From Salinilacustrithrix sp003476595 (GTDB lineage: Bacteria > Actinomycetota > Acidimicrobiia > Acidimicrobiales > Salinilacustritrichaceae), in contig CAXAUZ010000008.1 of assembly GCA_963972525.1 (NCBI GenBank), positions 1 to 64,000 on the forward strand: 64,000 nucleotides of DNA, read 5' to 3'. Both the position numbers and the translations under genes were made by a program. Numbering within the stretch: the stretch's first letter is position 1; the number at the start of each line of letters is the position of its first letter. The notes under the pieces were generated by a model that did no database searches, was not told where the DNA came from, and was given only the letters and a program-made list of their open reading frames with translations. This document shows, in pieces, positions 49,195-57,593 of this stretch.

Positions 49195-49234
49195 CGACGC
49201 GCAGATCGACGGTGGGGAGTCGATCTGCGCGTCG
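49195..49234 (-). terminator. 16-bp hairpin between ahpC and ahpF
   Basis: CGACGCGCAGATCGAC (49195-49210) pairs perfectly with GTCGATCTGCGCGTCG (49219-49234), 8-nt loop. As both genes run leftwards, RNA from ahpC meets it before ahpF. It is a good partial terminator or RNA-processing site. Confidence 0.75.
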
Positions 49235-49270
49235 AGAACGTCTGAGGGGGCGTGGCGGGGCGCCCGCGCC

Positions 49271-49834
49271 TCAGATCTTGCCGACGAGGTCGAGTGAAGG
49301 GGCGAGGGTCTCGGCGCCCTCCTCCCACTTCGCCGGGCAGACCTCGTTGGGGTGCTTGCGCACGTAGATGGCGGCCTTCACCTTGCGGAGCAGCTCGGCG
49401 GCGTTGCGGCCGATGCCCTCCGGGGTGATCTCGACCAGCTGGATGACGCCGTCTGGGTCGACGAGGAAGGTGCCGCGGTCGGCGACGCCCTCCGCCTCGC
49501 GCATGTTGTCGAAGTTCCGGGCGATGGTGCCGGTGGGGTCACCGAGCATCGGGTACCGGATCTTGCCGATGGTCTCCGACGAGCCGTGCCACGCCTTGTG
49601 CACGAAGTGGGTGTCGGTGGAGACCGAGTACACCTCGACGCCGAGGGAGGCCAGCTCGTCGTAGTGGTCGGCGAGGTCACCGAGCTCGGTCGGGCAGACG
49701 AAGGTGAAGTCGGCCGGGTAGAAGAAGAAGATCGCCCACCGACCGCGCACGTCGTCGTCGCCGACGGGCACGAACTCGCCGTTGTGGAAGGCGGTGGTCT
49801 GGAAGGGCTTGATCTCGGTGCTGAGCACGGACAC
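49271..49834 (-). CDS. ahpC: AhpC-type peroxiredoxin
   Basis: 187 residues, typical 2-Cys peroxiredoxin: FFYPADFTFVCPTELGDL carries the peroxidatic Cys, and NEVCPAKWEEG the resolving Cys; SDTHFVHKAWH-like STDTHFVHKAWHGSS is conserved. It reduces peroxides with AhpF. GTG 49834 is chosen (GGAGGAA 10 nt upstream; the protein begins VSVLSTEI); a longer frame to 49933 would read through the promoter. An OxyR-type box lies 76 bp upstream. Confidence 0.93.
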   Translation of the reverse strand: MSVLSTEIKPFQTTAFHNGEFVPVGDDDVRGRWAIFFFYPADFTFVCPTELGDLADHYDELASLGVEVYSVSTDTHFVHKAWHGSSETIGKIRYPMLGDPTGTIARNFDNMREAEGVADRGTFLVDPDGVIQLVEITPEGIGRNAAELLRKVKAAIYVRKHPNEVCPAKWEEGAETLAPSLDLVGKI

Positions 49835-49909
49835 GGAAACGGTTCCTCCGGGAATCGTCGTCTTGCAGGGGGACTGGGAGACCATACGGATGCCCACGAT
49901 GGGCCGGAA

Positions 49910-49946
49910 ACAGATGCGGGCTATCCCAGCCATAACCTGCGACTAT
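49910..49946 (-). promoter_or_regulatory. OxyR-type tetrad binding site upstream of ahpC
   Basis: On the plus strand: ACAG (49910-49913), CTAT (49921-49924), ATAA (49932-49935), CTAT (49943-49946), each separated by exactly 7 nt. The OxyR consensus is ATAG-N7-CTAT-N7-ATAG-N7-CTAT; 14 of 16 defined bases agree. It sits upstream of a TATGGT hexamer (49886-49881, minus strand) for ahpC. No oxyR gene is in the window. Confidence 0.75.
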
Positions 49947-49959
49947 CACCAGGTGCGGC

Positions 49960-50943
49960 CTAGATGTGCCCGCCGGGGACGTTGTCCCCGAGGAAACGGT
50001 TGAGGGTCTCGATGGGTGTGGCCCAGCCGAGTGCGCCGTGGGAACGGTGGTGATTGTAGAAGTGGAGGAAGCCGTCGTAGGCGAGGTGGCGTTCGGTTTC
50101 GCTGTGCCAGTCCCGGATGTAGGCCCACTCCTCGAGCAGGATCCGGTGGAAGCGCTCGATCTTGCCGTTGGTCTGGGGCCGGTAGGGGCGGGTGCGCTTG
50201 TGGACCACGCCGGTGTCTTCGAGGGCTGACCGCCAGGCGTTGGACCGATAGCAGGCGCCGTTGTCGGAGAGCACCCGCTCAATGGTGATGCCCATCGCTG
50301 CGAACCATGCGTGCGCTCGCCGCCAGAAACCGGCTGCCGTGTGGCCCTTCTCGTCGTCGAGGATCTCGGAGTACGCGACTCGGGTTCGATCGTCGATGAC
50401 CGAGTGGATGTAGCGGTAGCCGGCGCCGGTGTGGTCGGGCCCGTCGAGGCGGCCGTGGATGCGCCAACCTCCGCCGTCAGGGATACCGGCGAGCTTCTTG
50501 ACGTCGACGTGGACCAGCTCGCCGGGCCGGTCCCGCTGATAGCGGTGCACGGGCTCCGATGCCGTGGCCCGGTCTCCGCGGTCGAGGCGCCCGAGACCGG
50601 CACGAGTCAGGATCGACTGGACCGTCGACGGTGCCAGCCGCACCTCATGGCCGATGTGCTCGGCACCCCACCGACGCTTCTTGCGCAGCTCGATCACCCG
50701 CTGACACTGCGCCTCGGGCGTCTTGTTCGGTGATCGGTGTGGCCGGCTCGACCGGTCCTGCAACCCGGCCACGCCTTCGGCCAAGAACCGGTTCCGCCAC
50801 TTCGTGACCGTCTTGGCGTCGACCTGGAACCGCTCGGCGGTCGCCTCGATCGTCCACCTGCGCCGCAAGACGCAGTCGACCATCTTCTTGCGGCCCTTCG
50901 GGGTCAGCACTGCGTTCGGGTGCTGGCTTCTAGCGTGAGACAC
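49960..50943 (-). CDS. IS481-family transposase (DDE)
   Basis: 327 residues from GTG 50943 with GGAGGG just upstream. N-terminal HTH (RWTIEATAERFQVDAKTVTKW), then an rve core with the first Asp in GELVHVDVKKL, second in RVLSDNGACYRS and Glu in TNGKIERFHRILLEEW. Intact. Its last codon and the TAG stop extend 5 bases past the inverted repeat into the CCTAGA target duplication, so the natural stop is supplied by the target site. It catalyses cut or copy transposition of this element. Confidence 0.95.
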   Translation of the reverse strand: MSHARSQHPNAVLTPKGRKKMVDCVLRRRWTIEATAERFQVDAKTVTKWRNRFLAEGVAGLQDRSSRPHRSPNKTPEAQCQRVIELRKKRRWGAEHIGHEVRLAPSTVQSILTRAGLGRLDRGDRATASEPVHRYQRDRPGELVHVDVKKLAGIPDGGGWRIHGRLDGPDHTGAGYRYIHSVIDDRTRVAYSEILDDEKGHTAAGFWRRAHAWFAAMGITIERVLSDNGACYRSNAWRSALEDTGVVHKRTRPYRPQTNGKIERFHRILLEEWAYIRDWHSETERHLAYDGFLHFYNHHRSHGALGWATPIETLNRFLGDNVPGGHI

Positions 50944-51058
50944 GAGCCCTCCGTTTGGGGTGTGAGTTGTGGAAGACCCACAGCCTCACTCGGAGGGCTC
51001 AACTCATCGGTGGACCACCCAGCCCGTCGCTCCAGGGACAACGTCCCCGGTCGTCACA
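49965..51058 (-). mobile_element. IS481-family insertion sequence, 1094 bp, 6-bp target duplication
   Basis: Terminal inverted repeats: left TGTGCCCGCCGGGGACGTTG from 49965, right (minus strand from 51058) TGTGACGACCGGGGACGTTG, both continuing TCCC. The 6-bp duplication CCTAGA is perfect at 49959-49964 and 51059-51064. One transposase gene fills the element. The element is intact and probably recent. It lies between ahpC and the CinA-like gene, at the -10 region of the latter. Confidence 0.95.
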
Positions 51059-51060
51059 CC

Positions 51061-51066
51061 TAGAGT
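51061..51066 (+). promoter_or_regulatory. -10 hexamer of the CinA-like gene at the IS junction
   Basis: TAGAGT at 51061-51066, 6 nt before GTG 51073, overlaps the right copy of the IS481 target duplication (51059-51064). The original -35 and upstream region were displaced by the element; any -35 must now come from the IS end. Confidence 0.5.
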
Positions 51067-51072
51067 CCGGCC

Positions 51073-51558
51073 GTGCTCGACGACACCCTCCTCGCCACCG
51101 CTCGCCAGGCCGGCGACCTCCTCGTCCGCCGGGGCGAGACCGTCGGCGTCGCCGAAGGCAGCTGCGGCGGCCTGGTCTCCGCCGCCCTCCTGGCGGTGCC
51201 CGGGGCGTCGGCGTACTACCGAGGGGGCGCCGTGATCTACACCGCCGCCGCGGTCCGCGGACTGCTCGGCGACGCGGTGCCCCGTCCCGAGCCCCTGCGC
51301 GGCGCCAGCGAGCCCTTCGCCCGCTGGCTCGCCGAGGAGATCAGCGCCGACCTCGGTGCGACCTGGGGCGTCGGCGAGGGCGGCGCCACCGGTCCGTCCG
51401 GCAACCCCTACGGCGACCCTCCCGGGCACTGCTGGACCGCGGTCCACGGGCCCGCGCCGGCGACCCGCCACCTGCTCACCGGCGACGACGACCGGCTCGC
51501 CAACATGACGGCGTTCGCCACGGCGGCGCTCACCCTCCTGGTCGACCAGCTGCGCTGA
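51073..51558 (+). CDS. CinA C-terminal-domain nicotinamide-nucleotide amidohydrolase family protein
   Basis: 161 residues, the stand-alone CinA C-terminal (PncC) domain: GETVGVAEGSCGGLVSAALLAVPGASAYYRGG is the signature and GATGPSGNPYGDPPGHCW the catalytic Thr/Gly region (usually GxAGPxG). PncC deamidates nicotinamide mononucleotide in pyridine-nucleotide recycling. SCGGLVS here has Cys where many members have Thr (STGGL), a small deviation. GTG 51073 is 14 nt from the IS481 end, so its native promoter was cut off. Confidence 0.85.
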   Translation: MLDDTLLATARQAGDLLVRRGETVGVAEGSCGGLVSAALLAVPGASAYYRGGAVIYTAAAVRGLLGDAVPRPEPLRGASEPFARWLAEEISADLGATWGVGEGGATGPSGNPYGDPPGHCWTAVHGPAPATRHLLTGDDDRLANMTAFATAALTLLVDQLR

Positions 51559-51636
51559 TCGCGCCGTCCTCCGACCGGGCGCGCGGCGTGGTCGCGACCT
51601 AGGTTGCGCGTTGAAGACGCGCAGGGTCAGGCAGCC

Positions 51637-52995
51637 ATGAGCACCGACAACACGAACGATGGAATCGCCGAGGCCCCGCCGCGCGCCGAACCGGGCAGCG
51701 ACGCCATGTTCCGGGCCATCGTGCAGACCTCGGTGAACCCCTTCGTGGTGCTCGACACCGACGGTCACGTCCGGTGGTGCAGCGATCGCGTCGTGGCCCT
51801 CATCGGCCTGACCCCGGACGCGGTCGTGGGGCTCCACTTCCTCGAGCTCATCGACCCGTCGTCGCACGAGGCGGTGATGGCCGAGTACGCCGAGTTCACG
51901 AGCGACGACCAGCTCCGCCGGGCCTGGGTCGGCCCGCCCATGCTCCTCGACATGATCCATGCCGACGGCTCACGGATCACCTGCGAGGTGTCGGCGGCCA
52001 CTGCGACCAGCCACGGCATCGAGGGGATCGTCGTGCAGGTCCGGCGCTGGCGGGGCACCGTGCTGCTCTACGCCGCGGTCGACTCGCTCGCCGCCGGAGA
52101 CCCCCTCGAGGACGTGCTGGCCAAGCTCGGCGCCATCGTGGAGCACGACATCCCGGGCACCGTGGTGCTGGTCGCTGCCGGCTGGGACGGGCGGCGCTTC
52201 GACGTGGTGGCGGCTGCCCCCGGCACGCCGGCCGAGCACCTCCCGCTCGCCCCGCGCCTCGCGGAGATGTCCGCCGATGGCTGGCGGCGCGACGACGGTG
52301 AACCAGCGAGCATCCCCGAGCTGGCCACGGAGGCCGGGCTCGCGTCGTGCTGGTGGATCCCGGTCACGGTGCGGGGCGACCACCGCGCCACGGCGGCCCT
52401 GGTGCTGCTGCGCCCGGTGGACGCACCCCCAGCTCCGCACAACACCACGGTCGATCGGGTGACGACGCTGGTCGCGCTGGCGATCGAGTCCGACCGGAAC
52501 CGACGGGCGTGGCGCCGATCGGCCGTCACCGACCAGTTGACCGAGCTGCCCAACCGCAGCGGGCTCGACGAGTGGCTGAGCGAGCAGGCCGAGGAGCGAC
52601 CCGACGACGGCATGGCCCTGCTCTTCTGCGACGTCGACGAGTTCAAGTACGTCAACGACCACCTCGGCCACGCCATGGGCGACCGCACGCTCCAGGTGGT
52701 GGCCGAGCGGCTGCGCCGCTCGGTGCGCGACGACGACCTCGTGTGCCGGTGGGGCGGCGACGAGTTCGTGGTCGTGTGCACCGACCCCGCCGCGGCCGTG
52801 GCCCTGGCTCGGCGGCTGATCGACCACGTGCAGACCCCGATCGGGCTCGAACAGCACACCGCACGGGTGGGCCTCAGCGTCGGCGTCTCCTACGGCACGT
52901 TCGCCACGCCGCTCGACGACCTGCTCCGCGAGAGCGACCGCGCCCTCCTCGAGGCCAAGTCGCAGGGGCGCAACCGCTACGTCGTGCGCGCCTGA
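51637..52995 (+). CDS. PAS-GAF-GGDEF diguanylate cyclase
   Basis: 452 residues. PAS domain (about 20-130, FRAIVQTSVNPFVVLDTDGHVRW), a degenerate GAF-like region (about 140-280) and a GGDEF domain (about 290-450) with an intact CRWGGDEFVVV active site and LLFCDVDEFKYVNDHLGH for the metal/GTP site. It should synthesise cyclic di-GMP, with no EAL domain. Cytosolic, with no membrane helix. ATG 51637 is chosen from the initiation-like context AGCCATGAG; a TAGGTT hexamer occurs 30 nt upstream. Followed by a hairpin. Confidence 0.9.
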   Translation: MSTDNTNDGIAEAPPRAEPGSDAMFRAIVQTSVNPFVVLDTDGHVRWCSDRVVALIGLTPDAVVGLHFLELIDPSSHEAVMAEYAEFTSDDQLRRAWVGPPMLLDMIHADGSRITCEVSAATATSHGIEGIVVQVRRWRGTVLLYAAVDSLAAGDPLEDVLAKLGAIVEHDIPGTVVLVAAGWDGRRFDVVAAAPGTPAEHLPLAPRLAEMSADGWRRDDGEPASIPELATEAGLASCWWIPVTVRGDHRATAALVLLRPVDAPPAPHNTTVDRVTTLVALAIESDRNRRAWRRSAVTDQLTELPNRSGLDEWLSEQAEERPDDGMALLFCDVDEFKYVNDHLGHAMGDRTLQVVAERLRRSVRDDDLVCRWGGDEFVVVCTDPAAAVALARRLIDHVQTPIGLEQHTARVGLSVGVSYGTFATPLDDLLRESDRALLEAKSQGRNRYVVRA

Positions 52996-53016
52996 TCACC
53001 CAGCGCGACATCGGAC

Positions 53017-53051
53017 ACGGGCGGGCATTCCGTCCGGATCGTCCCGCCCGT
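53017..53051 (+). terminator. hairpin after the GGDEF gene
   Basis: ACGGGCGGG (53017-53025) pairs with CCCGCCCGT (53043-53051), 17-nt loop, 22 nt after the stop codon. Confidence 0.6.
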
Positions 53052-53102
53052 ACCGGCCACGGGATGCGCTGCGCGCGGTGCGTGACCGGCGGCGGGACAG
53101 CG

Positions 53103-53324
53103 ATGGGACGACGTCATCACATGCTGACGAGGTCCCAGTTCCGAGCTCGAGGGGTGCCGGACGTGTACGAGCACAGCGTCGCTGAACGAACCCGATCACT
53201 TCTGCTCCAGGTCATCTTGGTGGGCCTGCTGGTCCTCGGCGCTCTCGCCGTCTTCGCCGCCGTGTCCTCGGCGACGGAGCCGGTGTCCGAGGGGATGGAG
53301 CGCCAGCCCGAGCCCCACCCCTGA
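53103..53324 (+). CDS. small single-span membrane protein
   Basis: 73 residues: polar basic N-terminus (RSQFRARGVPDVYEHSVAE), one helix (about 34-54, LLLQVILVGLLVLGALAVFA) and an acidic tail ending in EPHP. No family recognised. Converges on the BTAD regulator gene 13 bp away. Start uncertain among several ATG/GTG codons. Confidence 0.5.
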   Translation: MGRRHHMLTRSQFRARGVPDVYEHSVAERTRSLLLQVILVGLLVLGALAVFAAVSSATEPVSEGMERQPEPHP

Positions 53325-53337
53325 GCATCCCTCGGGA

Positions 53338-55965
53338 TCAGCGCAGCTCGACGTCGTGATCGGCGGCACGTCGGCGCAGCGCCTTCGCCCGCCCGACCCG
53401 CTCGTCGGCCTCGGCGAGGCGCACGGCGCGCTCCCACAGGTCGTGGGCATCGGGTTGCAGCCCGACGGCGAGCTCGAGCTCGTCCAGCGCAGCCCCCACG
53501 GCGCCGTGGGCGGCCAGGATCTCGGCTCGCCGTGCGTGGACGGCGACGCAGCGCCGCACCAGCCGGTGCCGCGCTCGCAGCGCCCAGTCCTCGTAGGGCC
53601 AGGCGGGCAGCGGCTCGCCCTGCCAGGCGGCGAGTGCCTCCTCGGTGCAGGCGAGGGCCTGTTCGGCCGGGGCCCGCAGGGCCTGCTCGGCCAGCCGGTC
53701 GAAGCGGCGGGCGTCGACCTCCACGCCGGCGGCGAGCACCAGGCGATCCCCGGCCCGCTCCACCACGGGTCCGATCGCCGCCCGCAGGCGAGCGAGCACG
53801 TTGCGCAGCCGGGACCGAGACCGGGCCGGATCGACCTCGGGCCACAGGATCTCCAGCACCCGCTCGACCGGCACGGCTCGCTCCGTGGCGACCAGCGCGA
53901 GCACCACGGCCGGTCGACCCAACGGCGGGACCAGCTGCTGCGCCCCCCGGTGCACCACGGTGGGACCGAGCACGCGCACGACGGCGGCGACGGGCGTCGG
54001 TGCGGAGCGGGCCGGCGGGAGGAACCCGACCAGCTGCTCGGGCGCGCCCACCCCCAGCAGCGCCATGACGCGGTCACGCACGACCTCGACGGCCCGCGGG
54101 GTGAGCTGCAGCAGGGCGGCCACCTCCTCGACGTCGGCGCCCTCCGCGAGCGCGAGGGCAACCCGCAGATCGTCGACGGAGAGCACCGACGTCGACGGCA
54201 CGGGGTCGGGCACCGGGATCCCGTGGTCTCGCTGCAGCCGGTGCACCTGATCGACGGCGCCGAGCAGGCCGACGCTCCTCGCGTCGGCGACCAGCCGATC
54301 GGCGACGGTCGCCGCTGCAGCGTGGCGGCCCTCGTCCAGCAGACGTCGGAGGTGGTGCAGATCCGACCGCCACCGCAACGTCGGGTAGGGCTCGAGGAGG
54401 AGGCGCGCCTCGGCGAAGTGGGCGTCGTGCTCGCCCACCGGCGCGAGCATCCCCCGGCACCAGGCGACCTGACCGTGCTCGCGGGCCGAGCCGGCCCGAG
54501 CCGCCCAGCGCTCGAGGTCGCCGAGGACCGCCTCGGCGTCGTCGCGGCGTCCGGTGCGCACGTAGGCCTCCACCAGGTTGTGGCGCCAGGCGACCTCGGC
54601 CGGCGGGACCGCCTCACCGAAGCACGCCTGCACCGGTTCGAGCAGGTCGACGGCGCGCTGGGGATCGTCGGCCAGCAGCTCGGCGACCGCCAGCGCCGAC
54701 ACCGCCCCGACCTGCGCCGACCCACGAGGGACCGTGCCCGGAGGGACGAGCGTGGCGACGTGGCGGCGGCACTCCTCGAGGCGCCCGCGCATGGCTTCGA
54801 CGTGCGCGACCTCCACGGTCGCGAGGCGCTCGTCGGTGGTCCAGCCACAGATCCGCGCCAGCTCGATCGCGCGCGACCCGTCGGTCAGCGCCTGCTCGAG
54901 CCGACCGCGGCGCCGGGAGAGCCAGGCGGAGGTGGCGAGCGGGTGGGCCAGCAGCACGAAGCGACGCCGCGCGTCGAGCACCCCGGTGATCCGATCGAGC
55001 AGGGAGCGGGCCTCGTCGAGGTGGTCCTGCCAACCGAGCACGCGAGCGGCGGCGGTGAGGAGGTGCACGGCATCGGGGTCGATGCCTCCGGCCCCGAGGC
55101 GGGCCAGGGGCCGCTCGATGCTGCAGCGCAGCGGCTCCGGGTCGGCGCCCCGGCCGACCGCCGCCGTGGCGGCCGCGAGCGCGTGCAGGTCTCGGACCGC
55201 CCGTTCGGCGGGGGTCGGGTCGACGGCGGCGAGCAGCGCGGCGGCCGAAGCGAGCGCGTCCGCCGAACCGTCCCCGCCCGCGCTCGCCTCGAGCAGGCGC
55301 AGCCGCGCGGATGCGAGCGGATCGCTCGGTCCCAGGACGGCGATGGCCTGCCGGGTCGCGGCGTGGCGCTGGCGCGCGCTGCCGGTGCGGTGGACGAGCC
55401 GCGCCGAGACCTCGGCCACGTGCGGACCGTGACCGGCGAGGGTGAGCGCACGACGGCACCGGTCCGGCCGGCCGCCGTCGAGCCACCACCCGGCGGCCAC
55501 CGCCCAGTCCCCTGCGGCCTCGGACGCAGCTGCGGCATCGAGCGGCGCGCCGAGCCGTGCGGCCTCGCGGGCCCGACGGCGAGCGTCGTCGATCGAACCC
55601 CACTCGAGCGGCGCCGGTTCGGCGCGGTCCTCCCCGACCACGGCCCGGACCCCGGCGGGTTCGAGTGCCAGGGCGTGGGAGAGGGTGGCGGCGCTGCTCA
55701 GGTCGAACCGGTGCGCATCGTGGACCAGCAGGGTCCAGGTCCGCTCCTCCCCCATCCGGGCCAGCAGGCTGCACAGGTCGCCGGCGAGACCGAGGTGGTC
55801 CCCCACCGGCCGCCCGGTCGTGGCGGCCTCGAGGGCCGCCGGGACGACGAGGTGGGCCCGCCCGGCGCGACAGGAGGCGAGGATCGCGGCAAGGCCGCTC
55901 CAGGCCGCGCGTTCGTCCCCGGGCCAGACCTCGACCACGTGCGCATCAGTGGTGGCCCCGTCCAC
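53338..55965 (-). CDS. large regulator with LuxR-like and BTAD/SARP-type DNA-binding domains
   Basis: 875 residues from GTG 55965 with GGGAGGGG upstream. A long TPR-like helical region fills most of the protein (about 130-590). Near the C-terminus, LSVDDLRVALALAEGADVEE and LQLTPRAVEVVRDRVMALLGV form a LuxR-type HTH, then VRVLGPTVVHRGAQQLVPPLGRPAVVLAL starts an OmpR-like winged helix and bacterial transcriptional activator domain (WPEVDPARSRSRLRNVLARLR, DELELAVGLQPDAHDLWERAV). The N-terminal nucleotide-binding domain expected in LAL/SARP large regulators is not seen: no Walker A. Target genes unknown. Confidence 0.75.
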   Translation of the reverse strand: MDGATTDAHVVEVWPGDERAAWSGLAAILASCRAGRAHLVVPAALEAATTGRPVGDHLGLAGDLCSLLARMGEERTWTLLVHDAHRFDLSSAATLSHALALEPAGVRAVVGEDRAEPAPLEWGSIDDARRRAREAARLGAPLDAAAASEAAGDWAVAAGWWLDGGRPDRCRRALTLAGHGPHVAEVSARLVHRTGSARQRHAATRQAIAVLGPSDPLASARLRLLEASAGGDGSADALASAAALLAAVDPTPAERAVRDLHALAAATAAVGRGADPEPLRCSIERPLARLGAGGIDPDAVHLLTAAARVLGWQDHLDEARSLLDRITGVLDARRRFVLLAHPLATSAWLSRRRGRLEQALTDGSRAIELARICGWTTDERLATVEVAHVEAMRGRLEECRRHVATLVPPGTVPRGSAQVGAVSALAVAELLADDPQRAVDLLEPVQACFGEAVPPAEVAWRHNLVEAYVRTGRRDDAEAVLGDLERWAARAGSAREHGQVAWCRGMLAPVGEHDAHFAEARLLLEPYPTLRWRSDLHHLRRLLDEGRHAAAATVADRLVADARSVGLLGAVDQVHRLQRDHGIPVPDPVPSTSVLSVDDLRVALALAEGADVEEVAALLQLTPRAVEVVRDRVMALLGVGAPEQLVGFLPPARSAPTPVAAVVRVLGPTVVHRGAQQLVPPLGRPAVVLALVATERAVPVERVLEILWPEVDPARSRSRLRNVLARLRAAIGPVVERAGDRLVLAAGVEVDARRFDRLAEQALRAPAEQALACTEEALAAWQGEPLPAWPYEDWALRARHRLVRRCVAVHARRAEILAAHGAVGAALDELELAVGLQPDAHDLWERAVRLAEADERVGRAKALRRRAADHDVELR

Positions 55966-56034
55966 CGCCCCTCCCTCGATCCCCAGATCCTCGCGCCAAG
56001 GTAGACCGGCGCGACGACGGGGCGGGTGCCGGAG

Positions 56035-56301
56035 CTACATGCCGTAGCCGGTGAGGGTGTGGACGGCGCTGCGGATGACGGCGGCCACGGTGGGGTGGTC
56101 GGACTCGAAGCGCACGGCGGACTCCTCGAGCTGCTCGGCCAGACCCTCGCGGTCCGCCTCCCCCGCACCGAGGTCCGTGCGGACGCGCTCGACGAGCACA
56201 CGGAGCTCTTCGCGCTCGGCCTCGTCGATCTGGCCGTCGGCGCGGGCTTCGGCGATCTTGGCCTCGAGCTGGTCGAGGTGGGTGCGGAGCTCGTCGTCCA
56301 T
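56035..56301 (-). CDS. DUF4404-family small helical protein
   Basis: 88 residues. ELRTHLDQLEAKIAEARADG, then VRFESDHPTVAAVIRSAVHTLTGYGM, match DUF4404 in character: two amphipathic helices and a conserved HP segment. Function unknown; often encoded as a short cytosolic protein. TAGTGT lies 8 nt before the ATG, so it is probably leaderless and independent. It follows the MFS gene on the same strand by 32 nt. Confidence 0.75.
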   Translation of the reverse strand: MDDELRTHLDQLEAKIAEARADGQIDEAEREELRVLVERVRTDLGAGEADREGLAEQLEESAVRFESDHPTVAAVIRSAVHTLTGYGM

Positions 56302-56333
56302 CGGGCCAGACACTACCGCCCGCGCCCGGGAGG

Positions 56334-57593
56334 TCAGGCCTGCGCCGGCCGCTCGGTGTCGAGCTCGGCCCGGGCCGCCTGGGTGCTGCCGGCCCGGGAC
56401 AGCAGGACCGTGCCGACGGCGCACAGCACGGCCCCCACGAGGTAGGACAGGCGGTAGCTCGTCGCGTCGTGGAGGGCGCCGAGCAGGAACGGCCCGAGTG
56501 CGACCCCGGCGACGACGATGAGCTGGTTGAGGGCGAAGACCCGGGCGTAGTCGCGCGCCCCCATGGCGTCGGCGAACAGCAGGGGCTGGAGCATCAGGAT
56601 GTTGCCGATCGTGGCGCCGAAGAGGATCGCGCACAGGACGAGCAGCAGGCCGCTCTCGACCTGCGACAGCAGGGCGAGGGCGAGGGCCTGGGTCGCGGCG
56701 AACCCGACGGCGAGGCGCACGAGCGGCTGCTTGTCGGCGACGACGCCGCCGATGAGGCGCGCCACGACGCTGGCGATCGTGAGCCCGGCGATGAGCCGCC
56801 CGCCGGTGCCGTCGCCCGCCCGTTCGTTGCCGAGCTTGACCAGGTGGGTGATCCCCCCGACCTGCATGCCGAGCACCAGCACGTAGCCGGCGGTGACCAT
56901 GGTGAAGAACCGGGAGCGCACCGCGATCTCGTAGGCGACCCCCATGGCGACCGAACCGGCCACCGCACCGGAGGCGAGCACCCCCCGGTGCTCGGGCGTG
57001 GGCCACAGCAGCGGCACGACCGGCAGGGTGCACGCGGCCCAGACGACGACCAGCCACGGCGTGGCCAGCTCGAGGCCGTCGCGCCGGATCCACCAGGCGA
57101 CGAGCTGGGTGAAGGTGAGGCCGCCGACGGACAGCCCGGTGGAGGCGATGGCCAGCGCCACCGATCGCCTGGTCTCGAACCAGCGGGTCACGACCGTCGT
57201 CGCCGGCACCAGGCCGGCGGCGCTGAAGCCCACGCCCAGCAGGACGTTCACGCCGTAGAGCTGCCACAGCTCCTCCACCCGGCCGAGGAGCACCACCGCC
57301 ACCCAGGAGGTGATCAACCCGCCGAGCACCACGACGCGCACGTCCCGGTCGGTGATGAGCTTGCCGACCCGCGGTCCCACCAGCCCGCCCACCACGAACA
57401 CGAGGGACTGGCCGAGCGACGCCGCGCCGGTCGAGAAGCCGCGCTCGTCGGTGAGGGCGTCGAGGTACACGGCCTGGCCGTAGAAGATGAACCCCGAGTT
57501 GGCCATGAGGAGCACGAAGGCGGCGCCCACGACGATCCAGCCCGGGAAGAACCGGGCGTCGGTCCGCGGCGTGCGCTCGCTGGTGCTCGTCAT
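56334..57593 (-). CDS. MFS transporter (monocarboxylate/oxalate type)
   Basis: 419 residues, twelve helices. FPGWIVVGAAFVLLMANSGFIFYGQAVYLDAL at the N-terminus, and VGPRVGKLITDRDVR between helices 2 and 3, place it with OxlT/MCT-like major facilitators, which carry small organic acids. The middle loop is short. ATG 57593 overlaps the stop of engB (ATGA), so the two are coupled. Substrate unknown. Confidence 0.85.
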   Translation of the reverse strand: MTSTSERTPRTDARFFPGWIVVGAAFVLLMANSGFIFYGQAVYLDALTDERGFSTGAASLGQSLVFVVGGLVGPRVGKLITDRDVRVVVLGGLITSWVAVVLLGRVEELWQLYGVNVLLGVGFSAAGLVPATTVVTRWFETRRSVALAIASTGLSVGGLTFTQLVAWWIRRDGLELATPWLVVVWAACTLPVVPLLWPTPEHRGVLASGAVAGSVAMGVAYEIAVRSRFFTMVTAGYVLVLGMQVGGITHLVKLGNERAGDGTGGRLIAGLTIASVVARLIGGVVADKQPLVRLAVGFAATQALALALLSQVESGLLLVLCAILFGATIGNILMLQPLLFADAMGARDYARVFALNQLIVVAGVALGPFLLGALHDATSYRLSYLVGAVLCAVGTVLLSRAGSTQAARAELDTERPAQA

